45,554 nt of DNA, taken from Amphritea sp. 1_MG-2023 (GTDB lineage: Bacteria; Pseudomonadota; Gammaproteobacteria; Pseudomonadales; Balneatricaceae). Below, piece after piece: positions 34,662 through 43,916 of this stretch (the stretch's first letter is position 1; each line of letters begins with the position of its first letter). The stretch spans positions 1 through 45,554 of the forward strand of contig NZ_JAUOQE010000033.1 in the NCBI RefSeq assembly GCF_030547545.1, given 5' to 3'. The notes under the pieces are model-generated. The model saw only the letters and a list, made by a program, of their open reading frames with translations, did no database searches and was not told the DNA's origin. Position numbers and translations under genes: made by a program.

Positions 34662-35711
34662 CTATTTTTCAAATAGGGATATATATCTGTTAGCAACTAA
34701 TTTAGCATCAAACCGCTCGACTACTTCCGGTTTTATTTCCGGATATTCTATTAATGCACTGTCAATAGCATTAGCAAGCGCTACGGTATCACCAATCGGA
34801 ACCAAAAACTTTGCTAAATTTCCAGTTAAAACCTCATTTGGTCCTGACGGACAATCAGTGGAAACCATAGGCACACCTAATACCAAAGATTCAACGAGCG
34901 TTCTCGGTAACCCTTCAGCAGAAGAGACCAAAACAGACACTCTTGCATTTTTAATGATAGAATAAGGGTTAGCATCCCAACCATGAAAAACAACTCTATC
35001 AGTCAGACCTCTTGCACTTACCAACGCCTTAATTTTAGATTCCAATTCTCCTTTGCCAACAAGTACTAGTTTTATTGAGTCATTTTTTAGCATGTGAAAT
35101 GCATTAATAAGATCTTCGTGTCGTTTACGTTCAATAAATGATGCAACATAAACAATATATTCAAAATCATATCCATGTTGGCGTTCAATAGATTTACTGC
35201 GCATAACACTTAATTCAAATGGATTATTTAACACCACAATATTACTTTCATCACAACCAAGGTTAGAGACTAAATCATTTTTAATTCCATAAGAAAGCGC
35301 AATTAAGTTCTTACCCTTGAATTTTGACTTCAGCCTTTTAATTCGCATCCATCTTTTCAAAAACCTCCATTTAGGAAGATCTATCCAAGCTGTGGGCGTT
35401 ATATGCACAGACGCAAATATTTTTTCAGCACTAATTGCATCATAATATTCAGCTCGACTAGTCACAAAAAAATTGAAGTTTGTTTTTTCACAAATCACAC
35501 TCAATGATTTGTTTTTTTCATGGCGCCCTTCCCCTTCAACCTCAATCAGCTTGATATTTTCAGGAGGGAAATAATCGCCAGTGTTTTTTAATAGTAAAAG
35601 ATAAACATTATGACCTAGAACAGCTAACTGCTTAGCAATAACAATTATTGTCTTTTCGGCACCAGCACCATTTAAAGACCCTAGCAAAAAGCCTATCCGG
35701 TATTTTCTCAT
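34662..35711 (-). CDS. GT4-type glycosyltransferase
   Basis: A 349-residue GT-B retaining glycosyltransferase. The N-terminal acceptor domain opens with RIGFLLGSLNGAGAEKTIIVIAKQL. The C-terminal GT4 domain has VASFIERKRHEDLINAF, LVLVGKGELESKIKALV, VVFHGW, and the EX7E motif in SSAEGLPRTLVESLVLGVPMVSTDCPSGPNEVL. Donor and linkage cannot be told. The ATG at 35711 is chosen; a TTG five codons upstream is possible. It is the first gene of the minus-strand AT-rich operon, ahead of the sulfotransferase, and faces the KpsC/KpsS-like gene across 232 AT-rich bases (35712-35943) that must hold both promoters. Confidence 0.88.
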   Translation of the reverse strand: MRKYRIGFLLGSLNGAGAEKTIIVIAKQLAVLGHNVYLLLLKNTGDYFPPENIKLIEVEGEGRHEKNKSLSVICEKTNFNFFVTSRAEYYDAISAEKIFASVHITPTAWIDLPKWRFLKRWMRIKRLKSKFKGKNLIALSYGIKNDLVSNLGCDESNIVVLNNPFELSVMRSKSIERQHGYDFEYIVYVASFIERKRHEDLINAFHMLKNDSIKLVLVGKGELESKIKALVSARGLTDRVVFHGWDANPYSIIKNARVSVLVSSAEGLPRTLVESLVLGVPMVSTDCPSGPNEVLTGNLAKFLVPIGDTVALANAIDSALIEYPEIKPEVVERFDAKLVANRYISLFEK

Positions 35712-35943
35712 AAATATTAAAGCCAACTTCTCTTTATTTGAATAAGATTTTCAACAGCATGTAAAAAACGAGTTATTAAAGATAATAAAAAATAGTCTCA
35801 ATTACTTCTTTTATTTTCGCTGCAATAACAACAACATTCTCAAATCGCCCGCATAACTAGTGACCATAAGCAGCTTTTATTAGTATGCATGAAATAGTAT
35901 CATTGTACCCTACTGCGTTAAAATAATCTAATCTGGATAGCCC

Positions 35944-37059
35944 ATGACTACTGCGTTCTTTGCCTCTCGAAGGATACATAAAGACTACTTCAGCAAGCTA
36001 GCAACCTACCTTGATAGTAGTAGAGTCATCAATTACAAGGAATGCGTTATCCCTGCACTGACCTCCATCCCCTTCAAAAGTATCAATGCAGCAGTACATA
36101 TCCTCATCAGTGAGAAGAAAAACCATTCCAAGTACCGCTTCAAAAACACTACATTCTGGTTTTTTTTTAACGCGCTCAAATCCACTGAGTCCTATTGGCT
36201 ATATCTTTGCTACTATAAAGCGTTAGCCAATAGAAACATTAATAAAATTATTCTATGGAACGGTCTAAAACATAGGCAATCAATTGTATCTATCGCTGCC
36301 AAAAACCTTGGAATCCAATGTATTTATATGGAAAACGGGCTATTACCTGGACATACAACAATTGACCCTCATGGCATAAACTATTTAAACTCAGTCCCAA
36401 GAGAAAAATCATTTTACCAGACATATTCCGACGGAAAATTCAATTACAAAGAGCTAATTACATTCAACCCAAGCACTTTAAAAAAACAAAAACTTCCTGA
36501 AAAATATATTTTCATTCCCTTGCAAGTTAATACTGATAGTCAAATAATACGATTCTCACCTTGGATTAAAGATATGTATGACTTTATTGAAATAATAAAT
36601 AAAGCATCTCTTGAACTTGACAAAGAATCTCCTATTTTTATTTTTAAGACTCATCCTGCATGTTCTCAAAATTATTCAAAATCAATAGAAAGCTCAAAAA
36701 AATCTAAAAAATTATTATTATTAGATGATGATAAATTAACTACAGCTGAACTTATCTATCATGCAACAGCAGTGATAACCATCAACTCAACTGTTGGTAT
36801 TGAATCATTACTTCAAAACAAAACAGTCATATCCTTAGGCCAGGCTTTCTATAATATAGATGGACTAACACTTACCTGTAATACACAAAAACAATTAATT
36901 AACGCAATAAGAAATTCTTATAAATGGCATCCAGACCCACTAATCATTTCTAATTTCTTTGAGTATCTAGTTAAGGAATATCAATTACCGGGCCGTTGGC
37001 AAGATAGCTCCTCAGAACACCTAAAAAATGTTATAAAAAGAATTCAGGAAATCAGCTAA
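35944..37059 (+). CDS. Capsular polysaccharide synthesis (KpsC/KpsS) family, Kdo-transferase-like protein
   Basis: A 371-residue protein resembling the capsule-synthesis family that includes the beta-Kdo transferases KpsC and KpsS. Supporting segments are KIILWNGLKHRQSIV, IYMENGLLPGHTTIDPHGINYLNSVPRE, IFIPLQVNTDSQII, FKTHPA, and TTAELIYHATAVITINSTVGIESLL followed by NKTVISLGQAFY. This single-domain form likely adds an acidic ulosonic sugar to core or capsule. It is very AT-rich and highly rich in Lys, Asn and Ile, unlike flanking housekeeping genes. Its stop overlaps the start of the next gene (TAATG), so the two are coupled. The family is recognised with fair confidence; the exact activity is not. 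Confidence 0.75.
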   Translation: MTTAFFASRRIHKDYFSKLATYLDSSRVINYKECVIPALTSIPFKSINAAVHILISEKKNHSKYRFKNTTFWFFFNALKSTESYWLYLCYYKALANRNINKIILWNGLKHRQSIVSIAAKNLGIQCIYMENGLLPGHTTIDPHGINYLNSVPREKSFYQTYSDGKFNYKELITFNPSTLKKQKLPEKYIFIPLQVNTDSQIIRFSPWIKDMYDFIEIINKASLELDKESPIFIFKTHPACSQNYSKSIESSKKSKKLLLLDDDKLTTAELIYHATAVITINSTVGIESLLQNKTVISLGQAFYNIDGLTLTCNTQKQLINAIRNSYKWHPDPLIISNFFEYLVKEYQLPGRWQDSSSEHLKNVIKRIQEIS

Positions 37060-38066
37060 TGAGCAGCCATCTTTTTTTTGCATCTACGCCTTTCAATATG
37101 CTTACAGCAAGCATGGTTGCTTTCTCCTTGCCAGCACGCGATTCAAAATATATATGTTTAATAGATCAACCGCCATCCGCATCTCCATTTGTTAAGTCAT
37201 TCCTTACATGGAAAAATTCACCATTCAACTCAATTCAAATAGTTTCTAAAAAGTCCAAAGGGTTAACGAAAAAAAAGCAAAGAAAGCAAGAGCTAAAAAA
37301 AATAAATCAGTTAATATCATTAATAAATCCGAGCAACATTTACACGGCTAATGATCGAAGAATTGAATTTCAATACGCAATGGCCCATTGCCATTGCAAA
37401 GCAATAGGGCATTATATAGATGATGGCACTTATACCTATTTAGGTCGTAAAACTCACTGGATCAAAGATAAACTGATAGATAATTTTATAAAGAAAATAT
37501 CCTATGGCACATGGTGGAAACAGCCGCCAACTATTGGTGCATCAGACTGGATAAGTATCGCTCACGTTACCTTTCCGAAGCAAGTAACCCCGCTACTGAA
37601 AGGAAAAAATATCAAACATCTCCCTTTGGATATCACCAGATCAGAGTTTACAGAACTATCTCAAGCCTGCCTAGAAAACTATCCAGAGCTTGCACATTCA
37701 TTGCAGCAGCTTGACGCTCTATTATTGTTACCTCATGAGTCAGTACTTGATAGCACAAAAATTAATCGGTTACATACGTGGATTACTTCAAAATCAGGGC
37801 AATGTGTAGCGTTCAAACATCACCCTAGATCCACAGCAAAACACTCTTTGCAACTAGAAGGGCTCATAGAGTTGCCTGCTGAACTACCAATCGAGATAAT
37901 GCTATCCCTCTTTAAAACTAACTGTATACTCTGTGGCGATATTTCTACAGCTTTATTAACAGCAAAATGCCTTAGACCTGACTTAGAGGTCGAAGCACTC
38001 ACCTCAGCGACTATTCCAGACGGGTGGAAAGAGTTACTTTCTGGTATAGGTGTTAGCACTAAATAG
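37059..38066 (+). CDS. Sialyltransferase-like (GT52/polysialyltransferase-type) protein
   Basis: A 335-residue protein of GT-B appearance. Features shared with bacterial sialyltransferases are an early acceptor loop FASTPFNMLTASM, an acidic DDG element in GHYIDDGTYTYLG, the HP motif in AFKHHPRS, and a late GDISTALLTAKCLRPDLEV. NIYTANDRRIEFQYAMAHC also resembles the donor-side loop of this clan. Similarity is by motif only, so the donor may be another ulosonic or nonulosonic acid. It overlaps the preceding KpsC/KpsS-like gene by one base. The first half is AT-rich and the second half closer to the genome average. No sialic-acid synthesis genes are in the window. Confidence 0.55.
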   Translation: MSSHLFFASTPFNMLTASMVAFSLPARDSKYICLIDQPPSASPFVKSFLTWKNSPFNSIQIVSKKSKGLTKKKQRKQELKKINQLISLINPSNIYTANDRRIEFQYAMAHCHCKAIGHYIDDGTYTYLGRKTHWIKDKLIDNFIKKISYGTWWKQPPTIGASDWISIAHVTFPKQVTPLLKGKNIKHLPLDITRSEFTELSQACLENYPELAHSLQQLDALLLLPHESVLDSTKINRLHTWITSKSGQCVAFKHHPRSTAKHSLQLEGLIELPAELPIEIMLSLFKTNCILCGDISTALLTAKCLRPDLEVEALTSATIPDGWKELLSGIGVSTK

Positions 38067-38097
38067 TTCTTTTATATCTAAATTACAGAGAAGAGCC

Positions 38098-39000
38098 GTG
38101 ATACTAAAACCCATTCAATATTGGCACCATAGATTGAGACACCGAGGTCCGATCCGGTTAGCTATGACGATACTCGTCAAGAACGAAGCCGATATTATTG
38201 AAGATAACATTCGTTACCATGCTGCGCAGGGCGTTCAATGTTTCGCCGTTATGGATAACGCCTCTGATGATGGAACACGAGAAATTCTTGAGGTTTTGAA
38301 ATCCGAATTTGACCTGCACGTTATAGATCAGCCTGACCAAAACTATCAACAAGCACGCTGGATGACTGAACTGGCAGAGTATTGCCGAACCGAGTTAAAA
38401 GCAGATTTAGTCATCAGTAATGATGCTGACGAATTCTGGCAAGCTGAAGAAGCAGAATCACTCCAAGACTATCTTCATTATACTGACTCAGTTGTTACTG
38501 TTCGTCGGTATAATATGGCATTAGATTACTCAGTTTTAAGCAAGGGTTATCATTATTCACATGCATCACTGCGAGTAAAAAACCCCATACTTTATGATTC
38601 TAGTGCTCAAATCAATGAAACTGCCGTCGCAATGCTATTAGTTAAAATCAGCCCTAAAACCATTGTTAACCCATATGGTCTCATTCGACTCAAAGGCGGC
38701 AACCACCGGGCTAAACATGTCTGGAAGCTGATGAATGCTCGAAACGAGCCCGGTATTTCTGTACACCATTATCCCATCAGAAACTACGCACAATTCGAAC
38801 GTAATATACAAAACCGAAAACGGCTGTTAGAAACAACAAATGCCAAAATGGGAGACCATTATAGACGCTGGGTTCGGATGCTCAATGAAGGAACACTTGA
38901 GGATGAGTTTAAGCGCTTTATCCTTAACCAACAAGAGATCGATACCTTGCTTAAGCTAGGTGTTCTAGAGCATAAAAAATTATCGATCACAAATAGCTAG
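38098..39000 (+). CDS. GT2-type glycosyltransferase (Glyco_tranf_2_4 group)
   Basis: A GT-A glycosyltransferase of about 300 residues. It has the opening AMTILVKNEADIIEDNIRYH, VMDNASDDGTREIL, and the metal-binding NDADEFW. The later IRLKGGNHRAKH and SVHHYPIRNYAQFERNIQNR segments match the group often annotated glycosyl transferase family 2 in core or capsule loci. A GTG at 38098 after AGAGAAGAG is preferred; a GTG at 38050 inside the preceding gene would add 16 residues. It converges on waaC with a 4-base gap. Its base composition is intermediate between the AT-rich island and the flanks. Confidence 0.85.
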   Translation: MILKPIQYWHHRLRHRGPIRLAMTILVKNEADIIEDNIRYHAAQGVQCFAVMDNASDDGTREILEVLKSEFDLHVIDQPDQNYQQARWMTELAEYCRTELKADLVISNDADEFWQAEEAESLQDYLHYTDSVVTVRRYNMALDYSVLSKGYHYSHASLRVKNPILYDSSAQINETAVAMLLVKISPKTIVNPYGLIRLKGGNHRAKHVWKLMNARNEPGISVHHYPIRNYAQFERNIQNRKRLLETTNAKMGDHYRRWVRMLNEGTLEDEFKRFILNQQEIDTLLKLGVLEHKKLSITNS

Positions 39001-39004
39001 ATGA

Positions 39005-39994
39005 TCAATCTGTAATCCTAATTAGTTTAGTCCACACGATATCCGGCGTCAGGTTAGCAAACACGGCAGGCTCTACCTCACGCTCGCTAGGCTTCTGTTG
39101 AGAAGCCTCAAGACAGAGCTGATCTTTGCCATAGCCACCCACAAGACCTGGATCGGTAGGACCAAACAGGATCACGTTAGGCCGATCCAGTGCGGCGGCC
39201 ATATGCGATAATCCAGTATCTACAGACACACAGGCAGCTGCACCGGCTAATACCGTGGTCACCTGCGCCAGATTTAATTTAGGCAAAACCTCAACCGCAT
39301 GATGCCCTTTGGCCAGTCTCTCAGCCCGCGCCTTTTCTTCAGGGCTGCCCCAGGGCAATTTAATGTTCCAGCCGGCTGCTTCCGCCTTAGCGATGAGTTC
39401 TCGCCAATACACCTCTGGCCAATGCTTATCAAAGCGAGTCGTGCTATGCAAAAATACGAGATAATTCGAGGCCGCTTGTTGATCGTCAATAAAATGCTTG
39501 CGAATGGCGAAGTCGCCCCGCCCTTCAAGCTCATAGTCCAACGCCTGAGCAAACAGCTGACGAGTCCTCTCTACTGCATGCTGCTGTTCATCCACATAGT
39601 ATTGACGCTGATAAAAGCGGGCAGCTAATGGCTCTCTGGCGGAGTGCTTATCATAACCACACTGTATGCCTCGACTATAGCGAGTCACCAGCAAGGCGCT
39701 TTTTATCAGTCCCTGTGCATCAATGACAACATCATAATCGGTTTCAGCCAACGCCGCGCGATAACGCCGCCACTCGCCACTGCGTAGCGCCTGCCAGATA
39801 TTTTTGCGCCAACGACGAATCGCAACGGGTATGACCTTATCAACAGCAAAGTGCCAGCTCGGAATTTCAGCGAACGCTTCTTCGACTACCCAGTCAAAAC
39901 GGATACCGGGTATCGCCTTCACCGCATCAGTCAGCGCTGGCAGTGTATGAATAACATCCCCCATGGATGAGGTTTTTACTATCAGAACTTTCAA
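39005..39994 (-). CDS. waaC: Lipopolysaccharide heptosyltransferase I
   Basis: WaaC adds the first L,D-heptose to Kdo of the inner core. The 329-residue GT9 enzyme starts MKVLIVKTSSMGDVIHTLPAL, the diagnostic N-terminal loop, and has FDWVVEEAF and IDAQGLIKSALL. Its C-terminal donor site includes YLVFLHSTTRFDKHWP, VSVDTGLSHMAAALDRPNVILFGPTDPGLVGGYG. Motifs and length suit heptosyltransferase I rather than WaaF or WaaQ. It is transcribed alone on the minus strand and, with waaA, hldE and gmhA, marks this as the lipopolysaccharide-core locus. No waaF is visible within the window. Confidence 0.95.
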   Translation of the reverse strand: MKVLIVKTSSMGDVIHTLPALTDAVKAIPGIRFDWVVEEAFAEIPSWHFAVDKVIPVAIRRWRKNIWQALRSGEWRRYRAALAETDYDVVIDAQGLIKSALLVTRYSRGIQCGYDKHSAREPLAARFYQRQYYVDEQQHAVERTRQLFAQALDYELEGRGDFAIRKHFIDDQQAASNYLVFLHSTTRFDKHWPEVYWRELIAKAEAAGWNIKLPWGSPEEKARAERLAKGHHAVEVLPKLNLAQVTTVLAGAAACVSVDTGLSHMAAALDRPNVILFGPTDPGLVGGYGKDQLCLEASQQKPSEREVEPAVFANLTPDIVWTKLIRITD

Positions 39995-40284
39995 GGGGGT
40001 TCCTGTCGGCCAAAGAGGATATTAGATAAAGGCGCAGTATAGCATTTCTCGCTAACACGTCACCTATCGACCCTTCAGCTTTGTACCACGCAATAACAAC
40101 AGCCCCCTAGAGATCAATAAATAACGACTTTTCTATCGTTTCGCCAACTTTATTATCCGCTAGCCGATTCCCTTTTTAGCGATTGCTGATTACAATTGTT
40201 TGCCTGAAAATTCTCTGAATCGCGCTGCGTGCAACAGATCAATCCACTCAGACCCATCAACTTTTTATATGTTCGAGGTAACCA
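39995..40284. other. Intergenic region between waaC and ilvE
   Basis: These 290 bases must hold the divergent promoters of waaC and ilvE. I found no convincing gene, no ilv-type leader peptide with a run of branched-chain codons, and no terminator. The ilvE ribosome site GAGGTAA lies just before its ATG. Confidence 0.5.
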
Positions 40285-41280
40285 ATGGCAGCTTTTGGAA
40301 CTGTGTTTATACCGGAAATGGCAATCGCTAGGTTTGATGGCAATCGCTGGAGCCCATCTGAGATCGTCAGTAGCGACAGCATTCAGCTACATCCCGGTGC
40401 CCATGTTCTACACTATTCCAGCACCTGCTTTGAGGGCCTTAAGGCGTTCCGACACGAAGACGGATCGATCAATATTTTCCGTATGGATCGCAATATCGAA
40501 CGTTTTTCTCAGAGTAGCGAGTTGCTGGCACTGCCAGCCATCGATAAAGCCGCTACCGGCCAGATGATCATCGACATTGTCAGCCGCTATAAAGATGAAG
40601 TGCCTGCGCCTCCTGGCTCGATGTATATTCGCCCGACGCACTTCGGTACAGAGCCAGCCATCGGGAAAGCGGCAGCACCATCCGTCACCTCTTTCCAGTA
40701 TATTTTATTATCCCCCGTTGGTGATTACTTTGCCGGAGGTGACACCACCCTGCGCCTGCTGCTGGAAGAGAACGGCGCTCGCTGTGCCGCGCATATGGGA
40801 ATGATTAAAAGTGGTGGTAATTATGCCAGTGCGCTACGGCCGATCATGAAAGCTAAACAAGCGTTCAATGCGGATCAGGTACTATTCTGCCCCGAGGGTG
40901 ATGTACAGGAAACCGGCGCGGCTAACTTCCTACTAATCGACGGCAATACCGTGATTACCAAAGCGTTAGATGAGAGTTTTTTACACGGTGTTACCCGTGA
41001 TTCCATCCTCACCCTAGCTCGAGATTTAGGTATGGACGTTCAAGAACGTCAACTCAGCGTTGATGAGCTACTGGAAAGAGCCGCGAAGCCAGGCTGTGAA
41101 GCAGCACTATCAGGCACAGCGGCAGTATTGACGCCAGTCGGCACGCTGATTCATGACGGCAAAGACTATCCGGTTGGTAATGGTGGGATTGGTCAAACCA
41201 CCCTCAAATTGCGTCAAGCATTGAATGATATTCAGTGGGGTAAAGCAGAAGATAAACATGGCTGGCTAACACGTATTTAA
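40285..41280 (+). CDS. ilvE: Branched-chain amino-acid aminotransferase
   Basis: IlvE interconverts branched-chain 2-oxoacids and valine, leucine or isoleucine, using PLP. The 331-residue fold IV protein shows HPGAHVLHYSSTCFEGLKAFRHEDG, FRMDRNIERF, the PLP lysine in MIKSGGNYASALRP, QVLFCPEGDVQETGAANFLLID, and the phosphate-binding SGTAAVLTPVG. These place it in the longer ilvE type II group rather than the E. coli type. GAGGTAA precedes the ATG. A strong terminator follows. From memory ilvE next to waaC/waaF is also the Pseudomonas order. Confidence 0.94.
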   Translation: MAAFGTVFIPEMAIARFDGNRWSPSEIVSSDSIQLHPGAHVLHYSSTCFEGLKAFRHEDGSINIFRMDRNIERFSQSSELLALPAIDKAATGQMIIDIVSRYKDEVPAPPGSMYIRPTHFGTEPAIGKAAAPSVTSFQYILLSPVGDYFAGGDTTLRLLLEENGARCAAHMGMIKSGGNYASALRPIMKAKQAFNADQVLFCPEGDVQETGAANFLLIDGNTVITKALDESFLHGVTRDSILTLARDLGMDVQERQLSVDELLERAAKPGCEAALSGTAAVLTPVGTLIHDGKDYPVGNGGIGQTTLKLRQALNDIQWGKAEDKHGWLTRI

Positions 41281-41310
41281 AAGCATCGAACATTAAATCG
41301 ATACCTCGCC

Positions 41311-41338
41311 AACCCCGCTCCTTGCGGGGTTTTCTTTT
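41311..41338 (+). terminator. Rho-independent terminator of ilvE
   Basis: AACCCCGC (41311-41318) pairs perfectly with GCGGGGTT (41324-41331) around a 5-base loop, followed by TTCTTTTT. It lies 30 bases after the ilvE stop and separates it from argE. Confidence 0.95.
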
Positions 41339-41424
41339 TAACTGACGAATATATTGACCACCTTTTATATTACCCTCAAACACTGCACAATAGCCTTATA
41401 ATTATATAATACACGGATATTGCC

Positions 41425-42576
41425 ATGCGCCCTGCCACGCCTGAGTTGCTGACTATGCTGACAGAACTGATCGCTACGCCCTCTGTGAGCTGTACCGCGG
41501 CTCATTGGGATCAAAGTAATCTCAAGGTGATAGAGAAGCTCGAGCAGTGGCTCTCAGCGCTAGGGTTTAAAACTGAGATCATGGCCATTCCCGGTGCCCC
41601 AGAAAAAGCCAATCTGATTGCTACGCTCGGCAGTGGCTCTGGCGGGCTAGTACTATCGGGACATACCGACACCGTGCCTTTTAATGCCGAACGATGGCAT
41701 AGCGATCCCTTTAAGCTGACCGAGAAAAATAACCGCTTCTACGGCCTCGGCACCTGCGATATGAAAGGTTTCTTTCCCATCGCCATCGAAGCAGCCCGCA
41801 AATATGCACACAATACATTCAAACAGCCGCTGATCATTCTGGCGACCGCCGATGAAGAAAGTTCCATGAATGGCGCCCGTGCACTCGCTGAGGCGGGTCG
41901 CCCTAAGGCCCGTTACGCGGTCATAGGCGAACCCACCAGCTTACGCCCCATTTATATGCATAAAGGCATTATGATGGAGCAGATCAAAATTAAAGGTACC
42001 GCTGGCCATTCATCCGATCCGGCCCTTGGAGCAAACGCACTTGACGCGATGCATTCAGTGTTAGGGCAGTTGATCCAGTTTCGACAAGAGTTACAGCAAA
42101 ACTATCAAAACAGCGATTTTAAAGTCTCGGTGCCCACGCTCAATTTAGGTTGTATTCATGGGGGTGATAACCCTAACCGTATCTGCGGCGCTTGCGAATT
42201 AGAGTATGACCTACGTCCACTGCCAGGCATGTCGGCAGACGTGCTCCGAGAAGCCATTGGTCAGCGCTTACAGCCTCTAGAAAATAAGTTTGGCGTCGAG
42301 ATTACCACTGAACCTCTGTTTCCCGAAGTACGCCCCTTTAGCAACGATAAGCATTCTGAGCTGGTGACAACCGCAGAACGACTCACCGGCCATCAGGCCG
42401 AAGCTGTCGCCTTCGGTACAGAAGCCCCCTTTATGCAAGACTTGGGAATGGATACCATTGTGATGGGCCCTGGCTCTATCGATCAGGCTCATCAGCCCGA
42501 TGAATATTTGGCTTTTGATCAGATAAAGCCTACAGTAGCGGTATTAGAGCAACTGATTGCAAGGTACTGTTTTTAA
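41425..42576 (+). CDS. argE: Acetylornithine deacetylase
   Basis: ArgE removes the acetyl group from N-acetylornithine in arginine synthesis, a zinc M20 peptidase-family enzyme. The 383-residue protein has the first metal ligand in VLSGHTDTVPF, the bridging Asp in LGTCDMKGFF, the catalytic Glu pair in LATADEESSMNGA, VIGEPTSLRPIYMHKG, the dimerisation-lid TAGHSSDPALGANALDAM, and a C-terminal His in GSIDQAHQPDEY. ArgE rather than DapE or succinyl-ornithine enzymes is supported by adjacency to argA, two bases away. Two TATAAT-like boxes lie at 41397-41402 and 41405-41410, but I could not make out a clear arginine-repressor box. Confidence 0.93.
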   Translation: MRPATPELLTMLTELIATPSVSCTAAHWDQSNLKVIEKLEQWLSALGFKTEIMAIPGAPEKANLIATLGSGSGGLVLSGHTDTVPFNAERWHSDPFKLTEKNNRFYGLGTCDMKGFFPIAIEAARKYAHNTFKQPLIILATADEESSMNGARALAEAGRPKARYAVIGEPTSLRPIYMHKGIMMEQIKIKGTAGHSSDPALGANALDAMHSVLGQLIQFRQELQQNYQNSDFKVSVPTLNLGCIHGGDNPNRICGACELEYDLRPLPGMSADVLREAIGQRLQPLENKFGVEITTEPLFPEVRPFSNDKHSELVTTAERLTGHQAEAVAFGTEAPFMQDLGMDTIVMGPGSIDQAHQPDEYLAFDQIKPTVAVLEQLIARYCF

Positions 42577-42578
42577 TC

Positions 42579-43916
42579 GTGAATAAAGAAAGTACTCCCT
42601 ACGTAAACTGGTTTCGCCATAGCTCTCCCTATATCAATGCCCATAGGGGGAAAACCTTTGTCCTGATGCTAGGAGGAGAAGCGCTCGCTGACGCCAATTT
42701 CGCCAACATTATTCACGATATTGCCCTGCTCAATAGTCTTGGGGTGAAGTTAGTTTTGATTCATGGCTCTCGTCCTCAAATTGAAGCGCGCCTTGAAGAG
42801 CAAAATATAGTCGATCGAGTGCATCATCATTTACGTATTACCGATACCAACACCCTCCGCTGCGTGATCGAATCCGCCGCCAGCTTGCGTATCGAAATCG
42901 AAGCCAAACTGTCGATGGGGCTGGCTAACTCCCCCATGCATGGTGCGAAAATTCGTGTCTGTAGCGGTAATTTCGTCACCGCTCGGCCATTCGGCATCTA
43001 TAACGGTGTCGACCTTTGCCATACCGGTGAAGTTCGGCGGATTGATCAAGAAGCGATCCGGCAGCAGCTCAGCATGAATAATATCGTCCTGCTGTCACAT
43101 CTGGGCTACTCACCCACCGGGGAGATTTTCAATCTGGCCGTTGAAGATGTAGCGACTCAGGTCGCCATCAGTCTTGATGCCGATAAGTTAATACTATTTG
43201 GCGAAAACGGCGGGGTTCGTGATAGTAGCGAAGCGCTGCGGTCAGAACTGCTAGCCGACACCGCTGAGCGCTTGGTGAGTCAATATATGGCGAAACATAG
43301 CGCCCCTGATCAAGTGCCATCGGAACTGTGTCGTCACCTACAGGCCGCCGTGAAAGCCTCTCGGCATGGTGTTGCCCGTAGCCATCTCATTAGCTACCGT
43401 GAAGACGGTGCTTTGGTGTCAGAACTGTTTAGTCGTAACGGTATCGGCACCATGGTGATCGAACAGTCTTACGAACAAGTTAGGCCTGCCACAATTGAAG
43501 ATGTGGGGGGGATTTTAGAACTTATCCGGCCGATGGAAGAGGCCGGAATTTTAGTCCGCCGCTCGCGAGAACTGTTAGAAGCCGAAATCAATCAGTTTAC
43601 CGTGGTTGCCCTCGATGGTGCGATTGTCGGGTGTGCAGCACTCTATCCGTTTCATGAGGAACAGGCCGGCGAGCTCGCCTGCGTTGCGATCTCTCCCGAA
43701 TACCGAGGTGGTGAACGGGGCGAAGCCTTACTGCAAGCGATTGAAACCTCCGCACGAGAGCAACAACTTAAGCAGCTATTTGTACTTACAACCCGCACTG
43801 CGCACTGGTTTATTGAACGTGGCTTCGAGCCAACGGCAATCAATCAACTGCCGAATAGAAAACAAGAGATGTATAACTTTCAGCGTAACTCCAAGGCATT
43901 TGTAAAGCCGCTATAG
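42579..43916 (+). CDS. argA: N-acetylglutamate synthase (amino-acid kinase plus GNAT)
   Basis: ArgA acetylates glutamate with acetyl-CoA, the first step of arginine synthesis. The 445-residue protein is the classic two-domain type. An amino-acid-kinase-like domain (about 20-290, GKTFVLMLGGEALADANF, LIHGSRPQIEARL, LSHLGYSPTGEIFNL) forms the arginine-binding hexamer. A C-terminal GNAT domain (about 300-440) has CVAISPEYRGGERGEALLQAIE and LTTRTAHWFIERGFEP. It starts with GTG, two bases after the argE stop, so argE and argA are one operon. It is the E. coli/Pseudomonas form, not the bifunctional ArgJ. Confidence 0.96.
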   Translation: MNKESTPYVNWFRHSSPYINAHRGKTFVLMLGGEALADANFANIIHDIALLNSLGVKLVLIHGSRPQIEARLEEQNIVDRVHHHLRITDTNTLRCVIESAASLRIEIEAKLSMGLANSPMHGAKIRVCSGNFVTARPFGIYNGVDLCHTGEVRRIDQEAIRQQLSMNNIVLLSHLGYSPTGEIFNLAVEDVATQVAISLDADKLILFGENGGVRDSSEALRSELLADTAERLVSQYMAKHSAPDQVPSELCRHLQAAVKASRHGVARSHLISYREDGALVSELFSRNGIGTMVIEQSYEQVRPATIEDVGGILELIRPMEEAGILVRRSRELLEAEINQFTVVALDGAIVGCAALYPFHEEQAGELACVAISPEYRGGERGEALLQAIETSAREQQLKQLFVLTTRTAHWFIERGFEPTAINQLPNRKQEMYNFQRNSKAFVKPL

